Assembly: GCA_052143655.1 (NCBI GenBank)
Contig: JBKQSL010000454.1
Location: forward strand, 1-8,175
Length of the DNA: 8,175 nucleotides
Source of the DNA: CAVSUR01 sp052143655
GTDB taxonomy: Bacteria > Actinomycetota > Actinomycetes > Streptosporangiales > Streptosporangiaceae
Direction: 5' to 3'
Positions 1 to 7,407 of the stretch are shown here, piece by piece (position 1 is the first letter of the stretch; every line of letters begins with the position of its first letter). The position numbers and the translations under genes are program-made. The notes below the pieces were generated by a model that made no database searches, had not been told where the DNA came from, and was given only the letters and a program-made list of their open reading frames with translations.

Positions 1-1191
1 GCCGCTGGCCAGGGACGCGTCCGACAGCCAGCCTGTCGGACCGGCCCAATCGCCCGCGACGAACAGGCCCGGCGTCTCTTCCACCGCGACCGAGGGACGG
101 CCGGCCAGGCCCATGCCCACGGCCGGCAGCGCGGTCGCGACCGTCATCTTCGGTAGGAACCGGGAGGTCGCGACGTCACCGGCGGCAATGCCCGCCGCCG
201 CCGCGAACGTCTCAAGCCGGGCCCGGTCGGCGCCCGCCGATGTCGCTCCGTACCGCATCACGTGCACCATTCCCATGCCCGCCGGGGCCAGCTTCCCGCC
301 TGGCGCGTGCGGGGACAGATACAGCGGCTCATCGATCCCGAACGTCAGCCGCGTCCGGATGTGCCGGACGCCCAGGTCGAGGCACGCGGCCGTGACTTCC
401 GGGCCGAGTCCGTGCCAGCCCGGGTTGGCTGGCAGCAGCCGCCGCGTCCCCGCCGAGGTGCCCGTCGCGACCACTACCGCCGCAGCGGGGATCTCCTGCC
501 CGGACAGGGTCCGCACACCCCACGCGCCCGGCTCGCCGGAGATCCCGGCGACCGGCGTGTGCACGCGGAGTTGCGCGCCCGCTTCGGTGGCGCGCGCCTG
601 GAGGCCCTCCACGAGGGCCTGCCAGCCCTGGTCCAGGTAGCCGACTCCACGCCACGCCATCCGCAGCTGGCCGATCGCGAGGTCTGCGGGCATCGCGTCC
701 ATGTCAGCCACGTAGCTGGTGACCCGCACGATGAACTCCAGCATCGCCGCGGCCCTGGGCGTCAGGTCCAGAGACGCGAGCCAGTCGCGGGTGCTGATGC
801 GCGGGGAGTCAGCACGACCCGTTCGGGAAATCCTGGTGAAGGCGGCGGTCAGCTGGGCCGTGGCGCGCGCCCCGAGGACCCGGCGGGACAGCGGCGGGTA
901 CAGCCCGCCGCCGACGAGGACGCGGGCACCGCGCAACGGCGGGAGGTGCGTCGCGGGCCGGACGCCGAGGCGGTTCAGGACCCGTCGGCCGGCGCCACCT
1001 ACGTACACAGCGTGCGGACCACGGTTGAACCGGAACCCGTCCATCTCGTCGGTGCGGGCGCGGCCGCCTGGGGACTTCTCGTCCAGAATGAGGACGCGAG
1101 CGCCGGCGCGGGCCGCGGTGGCCGCGGCAGCGAGCCCTGCCAGCCCCGCCCCCGCGATGACTACTTGATCTGCGTTCGTTTCTCGTGTCAT
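1..1191 (-). CDS. NAD(P)/FAD-dependent oxidoreductase (phytoene desaturase / amine oxidase-like), 3' end outside window
   Basis: The minus frame is open from ATG at 1191 to the left edge: 397 codons with no stop. The protein starts MTRETNADQVVIAGAGLAG, giving a Rossmann GxGxxG (residues 14-19) and an acidic end of the second strand (LILDE, 33-37). It continues with GGRARTDEMDGFRFNRGPH, the GGR-type FAD-contact region of the protoporphyrinogen oxidase / phytoene desaturase superfamily. Near the edge it reads FVAGDWAGPTGWLSDASLAS, the conserved C-terminal FAD-binding motif, so only a short tail is missing. It should be a cytosolic flavoenzyme oxidising or desaturating an unknown small substrate. 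It begins 3 bases after the sigma-factor stop and has no clear Shine-Dalgarno, so translational coupling is likely. An oxidoreductase beside an ECF41 sigma factor fits the known COE linkage and suggests it is that factor's target. Exact substrate cannot be inferred. Confidence 0.9.
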   Translation of the reverse strand, partial: MTRETNADQVVIAGAGLAGLAAAATAARAGARVLILDEKSPGGRARTDEMDGFRFNRGPHAVYVGGAGRRVLNRLGVRPATHLPPLRGARVLVGGGLYPPLSRRVLGARATAQLTAAFTRISRTGRADSPRISTRDWLASLDLTPRAAAMLEFIVRVTSYVADMDAMPADLAIGQLRMAWRGVGYLDQGWQALVEGLQARATEAGAQLRVHTPVAGISGEPGAWGVRTLSGQEIPAAAVVVATGTSAGTRRLLPANPGWHGLGPEVTAACLDLGVRHIRTRLTFGIDEPLYLSPHAPGGKLAPAGMGMVHVMRYGATSAGADRARLETFAAAAGIAAGDVATSRFLPKMTVATALPAVGMGLAGRPSVAVEETPGLFVAGDWAGPTGWLSDASLASG

Positions 1192-1194
1192 GCT

Positions 1195-2274
1195 CTACTG
1201 ACTAGGCAGCACCGCGTTTCGTGACGCCCGCGCTTGCCGCCCGGCGACGGCCAGCTTGTCCGGCGCGGCGATCGTATACAGCGCCGTGATCTTCCCCCCG
1301 TCGATGACCGGGACGAACACCGCGAGCAGCTCGCCGTCGGCCCAGATCAGCATGCTGGGGCTGCCGTTCACTTCGGCCTCCGACATCCGCAGCCCGCCGC
1401 GCAGGCTCCCGCCGAGTGCGTGCACCAGCGCGGGGGTGAGTTCCGCGCCCACAGCCAGCGCCGGGCCGAGCGCGGCGAACAGGCGGGCTACCTTCGCGCG
1501 GCCGTATACCGGGCGCAGGCCCGCGGGCACCTTGCCGCCGCCGTCGCTCCACGACACCACGTCGTCCGAGAGGAACCGTTCGAGGCCGCCGAGGTCGCCG
1601 ACCGCCGCGGCAGCGAGGAACTGACTGGTGAGCTGGCGCCACCGGGCGGCTTCATCAGGATCGGCGGGAGTGAACCGGGCGTGGCGTGATTCGGCGCGCA
1701 CCCGCGCGGCAGCCCGGTGACCGAGTTGTCGGCATGCGGCCTCACTGCGGCCGATGATGCCAGCGATCTCGCCATACCGGTAGCCGAACGCCTCGCGCAG
1801 GATGAACACTGCGCGCTCCGGCGCGGTCAACTGCTCGCACAGCAGGAGCAGCGCCATCGACACGGACTCACGCTGCGCCGCCGTTTCGAGAGGGCCGGGG
1901 TCCCCGCCAGCCCCGGTCACGACCGCGGTCCCAATCCCGGCACTGTTGCCGGTACCGGTCAGGACGGGCTCGGGCAGCCAGGTGCCGGTGTAGCGCTCGC
2001 GGCGCACCCGCGCACTCGTGAGCTCGGTGAGGCACAGGTTCGTGACGGCTCGCATCAGCCATGCGGCAGGTTCGACGATCGCGTCCCGATCGGCGGCGTC
2101 CCAGCGAAGGAACCCGTCCTGCAGCACGTCCTCGGCGTCCGACGCGGACCCGAGCAGCCGGTACGCCAAGCCAAAGAGCCGCCCCCGCTGCGCGCCGAAA
2201 ACAGCGGCGGCGTCGCCTGTCACGCATCCGAGGCTACCGGCAGCGGGTCGCTTATCAGGGCTCGTCCCAAACAA
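1195..2274 (-). CDS. ECF41-group RNA polymerase sigma factor (SigJ-like) with fused SnoaL-like regulatory domain
   Basis: 359 residues from TTG 2274. Region 2 is at about 34-82 (LAYRLLGSASDAEDVLQDGF, then WLMRAVTNLCL). Region 4 helix-turn-helix is at about 165-193 (YRYGEIAGIIGRSEAACRQL). The three hallmarks described for group ECF41 are present: WLPEP in the linker (99-103), DGGGK in the C-terminal domain (244-248, usual DGGGR) and APDKL near the end (337-341, usual NPDKL). The C-terminal ~140 residues form a SnoaL/NTF2-like domain that, in studied ECF41 proteins, replaces an anti-sigma factor. The linker after WLPEP holds a Gly/Thr-rich stretch (about 105-125) that looks longer than usual. 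The TTG start is chosen because GAGGAG lies 6 bases upstream; an internal GTG at 2223 fits family N-termini but lacks a ribosome site. It is co-transcribed with the FAD oxidoreductase. I saw no ECF41-type promoter (TGTCACA/CGTC) upstream. Confidence 0.92.
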   Translation of the reverse strand: MFGTSPDKRPAAGSLGCVTGDAAAVFGAQRGRLFGLAYRLLGSASDAEDVLQDGFLRWDAADRDAIVEPAAWLMRAVTNLCLTELTSARVRRERYTGTWLPEPVLTGTGNSAGIGTAVVTGAGGDPGPLETAAQRESVSMALLLLCEQLTAPERAVFILREAFGYRYGEIAGIIGRSEAACRQLGHRAAARVRAESRHARFTPADPDEAARWRQLTSQFLAAAAVGDLGGLERFLSDDVVSWSDGGGKVPAGLRPVYGRAKVARLFAALGPALAVGAELTPALVHALGGSLRGGLRMSEAEVNGSPSMLIWADGELLAVFVPVIDGGKITALYTIAAPDKLAVAGRQARASRNAVLPSQ

Positions 2275-2280
2275 GCGCTG

Positions 2281-2286
2281 CTCCTC
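2281..2286 (-). promoter_or_regulatory. Ribosome binding site of the sigma-factor gene (decides TTG start)
   Basis: Minus-strand GAGGAG, 6 bases before TTG at 2274. No comparable site precedes the internal GTG at 2223, so the longer, TTG-initiated protein is preferred. Confidence 0.6.
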
Positions 2287-2292
2287 GGTGCT

Positions 2293-2338
2293 GGCCGGCC
2301 ACGGCCGGGCCGGCCGGCTGGCGGGTCTGGGGACCCGC
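2293..2338 (-). terminator. Two adjacent GC-rich hairpins, probable terminator after the exporter genes
   Basis: Two perfect stems lie between the ABC genes and the sigma factor. One pairs GGCCGGCC (2293-2300) with 2308-2315 across a 7-base loop. The other pairs GCGGGTC (2321-2327) with GACCCGC (2332-2338) across a 4-base loop. There is no T tract, which is common for actinobacterial terminators but weakens the call. The rest of 2287-2516 shows no gene. Confidence 0.4.
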
Positions 2339-2516
2339 TTGCGCTCGGCGCGGCGGCCGCGATCCTGGGCAGCTGGCGGTTCATCCGCCGCGACTTGCAG
2401 AACGGCTGAGGCGCAGCCGGTCCGCTGGCCCGGCCATATGGGCGCACCGCGCCGCCTCGTGCCACGAGAGGCCGGCGAGCTCCTTCAGGCCCGCCAGCGG
2501 AGAGCGCGGGCAGACG

Positions 2517-3653
2517 TCATGGTGCCGGCCTGCGGTCGCCGAGGTAGTTGTCGGCCTGCAGGTTGAACAGTTCGGCGTAGATGCCCTGGCGGCGCAGCAG
2601 CTCGTGATGGCTGCCGGTCTCGGCCACCCGGCCCTGGTCCAGGACGATGATCAGGTCGGCCATGTGGACGCTGGAGAATCGGTGCGAGACGAGGACCGTG
2701 ATGGTGCCGTTAGCTCGCCCGAGCCGCCGGGCGGCATCGTGGTAGCGGGCGAACAGCTCCGCCTCACTGGGCGGGTCGAGGCTGGAGGTCGGCTCATCCA
2801 GCACGACGAGCAACGGCCTGCGGCGCATCAGCCCGCGGGCCAGGGCGAGCCGCTGCCACTGGCCGGTGGACAGCGAGCGACCGCCGACCCAGGGGCCGAG
2901 CAGCGTGTCCAGTCCCGCAGGGAACCGGCCGATCAGGGCGCCAGCGTCGGCCCGGTGCAACGCCTCCTCGACGGCATCGCGGTCGCCGACGCGGGGCAGG
3001 TCGCCCACGCCGACACCATCACCGATCGTCATATGGAACTGGACGAAATCCTGGAACGCGGCGGTTGTCGCGGACCGTCAGGTGCCAGGTTCGATGGTGG
3101 CCAGGTCGGTGCCGTCGACGGTGATCTGGCCGCTGGTCGGCCGGTACATGCCGGTGAGCAGCTTGGCCAGGGTGCTCTTGCCCGCCCCGTTCTCCCCGAT
3201 GAGCGCGACGGTGGCGCCGGCGGGCAGCACCAGGTCCACGTCCTGGAGGATCCGATCCTGGCGGCCTGGGTAGGCGAAGCCAACGTGCTCGAAGCGGATG
3301 CCCTGACGCAGCCGGGACGGCACGGGCTGCTGCCCTCCAGCGGTGGCCGACTCCACGTAGTCCTCCAGCCAGAGCAGGCGGTCCGCGGTGACCGCGGCGG
3401 TGGCGAAGGAGCCGCCGTTGGTCGTGGTCCCGGAGATCTGGCGCTGCGTCCGGCGCAACAGGCTGATGGCCTCGACGACGTCCGGGTAGGCCAGCCCGAG
3501 TGCCGCGCCGGCCAGCGCGGCCAGCACGCACACGGTCAGCAGGAACGGGTCGGCTTGCCACGCCACCCCGAAGAGGACGCCCAGCCGCCGCAGCATCCGA
3601 GGGGGACGGCCGTGTCGCGGCGCGCGGCGGTGCCGGGCCTCAGCCACGGCCAC
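2517..3653 (-). pseudogene. Lanthipeptide-type ABC exporter, second gene; membrane domain deleted and in-frame TGA
   Basis: One frame of 379 codons from GTG 3653 to TGA 2517, interrupted by TGA at 3078-3080. The N-terminal part has one hydrophobic segment (about 37-56, FLLTVCVLAALAGAALGLA). It then jumps at YPDVVEAISLLRRTQ into what is normally the last part of the membrane domain, so roughly 230-250 residues (most transmembrane helices) are missing compared with its sister gene. The ATPase domain has Walker A GENGAGKST (153-161). The internal stop follows LATIEPGT, where relatives have Trp. The same frame then resumes with the Q-loop AAFQDFVQFHM, signature LSTGQWQRLALARGL, Walker B VVLDEPTSSLD and H-loop VSHRFSSV. 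The signature has Thr in place of the usual first Gly. The start overlaps the end of the upstream exporter gene by 14 bases. It is most likely a dead half of a heterodimeric exporter; the TGA alone could be a sequencing error, the deletion hardly. Confidence 0.82.
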
Positions 3654-5522
3654 CGCCGGGACCCGCCGCGGTGAAGCGGCTGGCCTGGATCATGAACATG
3701 CGGGCATAGGTGCCGCCCGCGGCGACCAGTTCGTCGTGGTCGCCCAGCTCGGTGATGCGCCCGCCGTCGAGCACCGCGATCCGGTCGGCCCGGCGGACGC
3801 TGGCGAACCGGTGGGAAATGATCAGAGTGGTGACCCCGGCTGTCAGCTCCAGGAAGCGGTCGTAGAACAGTGCCTCGGCCCGTACGTCCAGTTGCGCGGT
3901 CGGCTCGTCGAGCACCAGCACCCGGGCCCCCCGCGCGACCGAGTACAGCGCCCGGGCCAGGGCGATCCGCTGCCACTGGCCGCCGGAAAGATCGACGCCA
4001 CCGGCATATTCGGGTGAGCAGAGGCTGTCCCAGCCGCTGGGCAGGCTATCCACCACGCCGCGGGCGCCGGCCTGCTCGGCCGCCCGCTCCAGAGCGGTCA
4101 CATCGATCTCACCGCCCAGATCGGCCAGCGCGACGTTCTCCCGCACGGTCAGCGGGTAGCGGGTGAAGTCCTGGTACACCACGGCCACCTGCCGCTGCCA
4201 GCCCCTGGGGTCCAGGTCGCGCAGGTCGGTCCCGTCCACCAGCACCCGTCCAGCGGTCGGGTCGCGCAGCCGGGCGAGCAGGGTGACCAGCGTGGACTTG
4301 CCCGCGCCGTTGACCCCCACCAAGGCCAGCGACGTGCCCATGGGCAGGTCCAGATCCAGCCCGTCCAGGACCGGCCGGTCGCCGTGCGGGTACCGGTAGC
4401 TGACCGACTCCAGTCGGATCTCCCGCGCCGGCAGCCCCCGGGCGGGCACCTGGCCGCTGGGGTCGGGAGCCTGGGCGGCCAGCGAGGCGACCACGCGATC
4501 CAGATCGGAACAGCCGCGAGCATCTGCTCCAGCGTGACGTCGACCGCCGCTACCCCGCCGACCTGCATGGTCATGACCAGCATGGGCAGCATGATGGCCA
4601 GCGTGGCCAGGCTGATCTGGTGCTGGTAGGCGGCTAGGGCGAGCGCGCCGGCGCCCGCCGCGTACATGATCGCGATCAGCCCGCTGCAGGCGGCCACCCG
4701 GCGGTTCAGGCGGTGCACCGCGACCCAGGACGGCGCCATTCCGGTCATCCACCGCTCCCGGTGTCGGTTCAGGACCCAGCCGCCCAGGCCGAACACCCGC
4801 AGCTCCTTGGCGAACTGGGGGCGCCAGGCGCACGCCAGGTAGTACCACCCGTGTCGCAGTTCTGGCGTGGCCCGGCGCATCAGCGTGGCCCGCTCGGTCA
4901 GCAGCCGGAGCATCGGGGGGCGGATCAGCACCCACCCGGCGAAGAACAGCAGGCCGACCCACCAGCGGAACACGGCCAGCACCGCGCACGCGCCCAGCCC
5001 GCCGAGCCGGTCGCCGATGGCACCGGCCAGTGCCACCGGCGCGTCGGCCGGCCGGGTGCTGGCCAGCTCACCGCTCGCCGACGCGAGCAGATCCTGAACC
5101 AGCGGATCCTCAAGGTGCTCGATGCCGGCCGGGGCGCAGACGGCACGGGCCAGGCGCCGCTGCGTGCCCGCCGTCAGCACCACGGAGCAGTGCGCGGTCA
5201 GCAAGTCCTGCGCTGGGGTGCGCATCAGCGACAGCGCATACACGCCCGCGCCTGCGCCGAGTGAGACCAGCAACGCCCGGCCTGCCACCGACCCGAGCCC
5301 GTGGGCCACCGCCGCGGGGATCAGGCCGGCGGAGGCTCCCATCGCCACCAGGGCCAGGTTGGGCAGAAGTCCGTCGGCTAGGGCGAACAGGCCCAGGGCG
5401 AGAGCGGTCGGCGGGCTTACGTTCCACACCAGCCGCACAACCCGCAGCCGGGCCGAGCCTGCTATGCGGTTCCTTGCGGCCGTCAGCGGGTGCCGCAGCC
5501 ATGCAGTATTCCAGCGAGGCAT
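3640..5522 (-). pseudogene. Lanthipeptide-type ABC exporter (membrane domain plus ATPase), frameshifted
   Basis: ATG 5522 opens a membrane-domain frame of 338 codons, with hydrophobic segments around residues 33-66, 75-95, 155-185 and 270-315, ending TLEQMLAAVP. The match then continues in another frame from base 4506 (DLDRVVASLAAQAPDP) for 288 residues. Restoring one missing base, for example a G in CC(G)GAT near 4506-4511, gives a normal protein of about 627 residues. The ATPase part has Walker A GVNGAGKST, Q-loop VVYQDFTRYPLTVREN, signature LSGGQWQRIALARAL, Walker B VLVLDEPTAQLD and H-loop IISHRFASV, all intact. The Trp after LSGGQ and the absence of a C39 peptidase domain match exporters found in actinobacterial lanthipeptide and other RiPP loci. 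It overlaps the following exporter gene. No slippery heptamer is visible at the shift, so programmed frameshifting is unlikely; mutation or a sequencing error remain. Confidence 0.83.
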
Positions 5523-5565
5523 TCTTGACTTTAACTAGATGAGGCATCGGATGGCGAATAGGATA

Positions 5566-5594
5566 GAGATAAGAAGGTCCTGGCGTCACTGCAA
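5566..5594 (-). promoter_or_regulatory. Possible sigma70-type promoter of the exporter genes
   Basis: Minus-strand TTGCAG (5594-5589) and TATCTC (5571-5566) are separated by exactly 17 bases, in a locally AT-rich stretch about 45 bases upstream of the exporter ATG at 5522. Match to the consensus is only moderate. Confidence 0.35.
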
Positions 5595-5679
5595 GCGATT
5601 GGCATTCGACGGTATGCCTTACGGCCGCTCCGGGCTATCGAGCCGCGGCGGCCCAATGTGGGGCCGGAGGGTACCGTTA

Positions 5680-6118
5680 TCACGTCCCCGGCCGGGCAGA
5701 ACGATCCTCTGGGAGCCATTCAGCGAACCTACATCGCGGCTTCAGCCAGAGGAAACCTGCTGGTCCCTGCGGAATGGCGCCGTGCTGGGCGGTCATCTCA
5801 GCGGTATGTGTGACCTGGCCATTCATGTTCCGTGCGGCCGGCTCATCACGGGTGACCTGGGAGTCGTACCCGGCATCCAGGTGGACCCGGATGGCACCGG
5901 GCATCCGGCCGAGGTCTGCGGGGTTGTCCGGCGTGTCGGCTGGCAGCGCGGATCCATGGCGGCTGGCCGCGGCCAGGTCCAGCCGGATGCCGTGCCTATC
6001 GGTCATTGGCGACCGTTTCATACCCTTGCCGCCTCATACCCTGCTTGCCGCGATCGACCGGGCTACGGCCAGCGCATTCGCCGCCGCCGGGGCAGGTCCC
6101 ACCAAACCGCGCGGCCGC
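5680..6118 (-). mobile_element. Remnant of an IS5-family insertion sequence (transposase fragment, non-functional)
   Basis: Two minus frames together resemble the middle of IS5-family transposases common in Streptomyces. GRSPVDRGKQGM (about 6070-6035) lies in one frame. In the next frame, from 6021, follow MKRSPMTDRHGI, then ASRHGSALPADTPDNPADLG and VHLDAGYDSQVTRD. The Asp in LDAGYDS (codon 5875-5877) matches the second catalytic DDE Asp. The N-terminal third, with the first Asp, and the C-terminal part with the usual VERTNAW-like Glu motif are absent. Similarity fades at about 5760 and is not visible right of about 6110. The frame change is caused by a 16-base tandem duplication. No terminal inverted repeats or target duplication could be identified. 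It cannot encode an active enzyme. Confidence 0.78.
6019..6049. repeat. 16-base imperfect tandem duplication inside the transposase remnant
   Basis: Plus strand CATACCCTTGCCGCCT (6019-6034) is followed directly by CATACCCTGCTTGCC (6035-6049). Removing one 16-base unit joins GKQGM to KRSPMTDRHG, which is the expected transposase order. 16 bases is one more than a multiple of three, which accounts for the frameshift. Confidence 0.7.
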
Positions 6119-6253
6119 TAAAGACAGTAATGCGCCGCGTTGACCAGCACGAACACCTTGGGATTGCGACGCCGCGGATTTCAGGTTGAACGGCGGTCGA
6201 ATCGATAGTGCAGGATCTTCCGTAACGTCACGGTTCAAGTTGGCAGTTGACAT
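6118..6253 (-). pseudogene. Short peptide reading frame, possible RiPP precursor remnant (speculative)
   Basis: From ATG 6253 the minus strand reads MSTANLNRD, VTEDPALSIRPPFNL and then drifts. A one-base change at the AAA near 6181-6183 switches to a frame reading NPRRRNPKVFVLVNAAHYCL and a TAG at 6118-6120. That second frame has mostly G or C third positions, as expected of coding DNA here. The joined product is about 44 residues: a polar, acidic leader-like part, then a basic linker and a hydrophobic tail. A longer start at ATG 6340 has AAGGA 8 bases upstream. I do not recognise the family. Position beside exporters of RiPP type makes a precursor peptide thinkable, and the tail stops where the IS remnant begins, so it may be truncated. 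It overlaps the promoter of the plus-strand regulator and may be chance. Confidence 0.22.
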
Positions 6254-6275
6254 GTACCGAAATCGTCGCTTCAAT
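6247..6275 (+). promoter_or_regulatory. Sigma70-type promoter of the StrR-like regulator gene
   Basis: A perfect -35 box TTGACA (6247-6252), a 17-base spacer and a -10-like TTCAAT (6270-6275, 4 of 6 to consensus) lie in a stretch of lower GC. Transcription would start near 6282, leaving a leader of about 90 bases before the GTG at 6372. Confidence 0.5.
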
Positions 6276-6358
6276 GACGGTGCGCTGATGAGCTCACAGG
6301 GGGCAGCCATTGCTGCTGAGCCGTTAGCTCGATTAGCCATGACAAATATCCTTGGGAC

Positions 6359-6362
6359 GGAG
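6359..6362 (+). promoter_or_regulatory. Ribosome binding site deciding the GTG start of the StrR-like regulator
   Basis: GGAG (within GGGACGGAGAG) lies 9 bases before GTG 6372. The in-frame upstream ATGs at 6252, 6288 and 6339 lack such a site. Translation from 6288 or further upstream would also use two TTA codons (in EPLARLA), which are rare in high-GC actinomycete genes. Confidence 0.55.
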
Positions 6363-6371
6363 AGCTCAACC

Positions 6372-7397
6372 GTGTTTGGCGCTAATTGCCCGCTGGATCA
6401 GGCAGAGGGGCCAGCAGAGATCGTAGATATCCGCAAACTGCGTGCCGCCGACTCGCCGCGCCTGCTGGGAGAGAGCGACGAGGCTATCCAGACCCTCGCC
6501 CAGACCGACGGGGTACTTCCCCCCATCGTAGTCCACCGGCCGTCCATGAAGATCATCGACGGGATGCACCGCTACCGTGCCGCGCTGCTGCGCCAGGCCA
6601 GCACCATGGAAGTGCGGTACTACGACGGCGATGCGGAGTCCGCCTTCGCGCTCGCGGTACGCGCCAACATGGCCAATGGCCTGCCGCTGAGCCTTGCCGA
6701 CCGGCGGTCCGCCGCCGGCCGGCTGATCCGGTCACAGCCGCACTGGTCCAGCCGGGCCATCGCCGACCTCACCGGCCTGGCCGCCAAGACCGTGGACAGC
6801 ATCCGGCGTTCAAGTGGGGAAGAAACGCAGTTGAGCATCAAGCGGCTCGGCCGCGATGGCCGGCTCCGCCCGGTGGACTGCACGGAGGGACGGCGCCGGG
6901 TCAGCGAGGCCATCCGCAGGCGCCCCGACGCCACGCTGCGTCAGATCGCTGACGAGGTGGGCGTGTCAGTCGGCACCGTCCGCGACGTCCGCACCAAGAT
7001 CCGCAACGGCGAAGACCCCATACTGCCGCGGCGGCGCCGCGACAGCCAGCCCAGCGCGGCCAGCGGCGCCTCGGAGGCGATCGCCCGGCTGGCCGACGGT
7101 TCGGAACGTGACCAGGTCTGCGTCTCGATCCGCCAGCAGTTGTGCCGCGATCCGGCGGTCCGGATGTCGGAGTCGGGCCGGTCGCTGGTGCGATGGCTGG
7201 AGGCGCGCGGGGTGTCGTCGGACGAGCTGCGCGGATTCGTCGAGGGCAGCCCGCCGCACTGCCGCACCGTGCTCGCCAGCCTGGCCCGGCACTACAGCGA
7301 GATGTGGAGCGACTACGCCAACGCCCTCGAGCACGCGCTGCGGCCTGAGCGCACCGCGCTGGGGAGCGAGATGACGTCGCAACTGCGGACGGGCTGA
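6372..7397 (+). CDS. StrR-type ParB/Spo0J-domain transcriptional regulator
   Basis: 341 residues from GTG 6372, close to the length of StrR and relatives, which activate antibiotic clusters. An N-terminal ParB-like domain spans about 16-105: IVDIRKLRAADSPRLLGE (17-34), PPIVVHRPSMKIIDGMHRYR (50-69) and VRANMANGLPLSLADRRSAA (96-115), all characteristic of StrR-type proteins. A helix-turn-helix follows at about 126-148 (SSRAIADLTGLAAKTVDSIR) and a second HTH-like region at about 187-210 (ATLRQIADEVGVSVGTVRDV). The basic RRRR stretch after it is followed by a C-terminal region of about 110 residues that I cannot assign. It probably acts in the cytosol as a DNA-binding activator of a specialised-metabolite pathway. 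Ten bases separate its TGA from the next gene, so both are likely co-transcribed from the promoter at 6247. The frame is open upstream to 6186, but that part has poor codon bias. No convincing StrR-type inverted repeat operator was found. Confidence 0.9.
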   Translation: MFGANCPLDQAEGPAEIVDIRKLRAADSPRLLGESDEAIQTLAQTDGVLPPIVVHRPSMKIIDGMHRYRAALLRQASTMEVRYYDGDAESAFALAVRANMANGLPLSLADRRSAAGRLIRSQPHWSSRAIADLTGLAAKTVDSIRRSSGEETQLSIKRLGRDGRLRPVDCTEGRRRVSEAIRRRPDATLRQIADEVGVSVGTVRDVRTKIRNGEDPILPRRRRDSQPSAASGASEAIARLADGSERDQVCVSIRQQLCRDPAVRMSESGRSLVRWLEARGVSSDELRGFVEGSPPHCRTVLASLARHYSEMWSDYANALEHALRPERTALGSEMTSQLRTG

Positions 7398-7407
7398 GGG
7401 CCGGCCG

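Noticed and set aside
2220..2465. 81-codon minus-strand frame between sigma factor and exporter
   Set aside because: Proline/arginine-rich low-complexity composition and overlap with the sigma-factor start and hairpins indicate a chance frame.
2061..3674. 537-codon plus-strand open frame
   Set aside because: It lies opposite the sigma factor's start and the ABC exporter; long open antisense frames are expected at this GC content, and it lacks domain motifs.
4500..4525. Programmed -1 frameshifting in the first exporter
   Set aside because: A -1 shift would restore the frame, but there is no X XXY YYZ slippery heptamer or obvious stem-loop at the site.
5539..6189. 216-codon plus-strand open frame
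   Set aside because: It has no protein-like motif, and the opposite strand carries the recognisable IS5 transposase fragment; the frame is a shadow of that.
6224..6252. StrR-type operator (GTTCGACTG-N11-CAGTCGAAC)
   Set aside because: CAGTTGAC at 6244 resembles one half, but the expected partner half 11 bases upstream does not match.
6186..6371. N-terminal extension of the StrR-like regulator by 62 residues
   Set aside because: The stretch contains two TTA codons and the likely promoter, and no ribosome site fits its starts. The GTG at 6372 has one and gives a StrR-like length.
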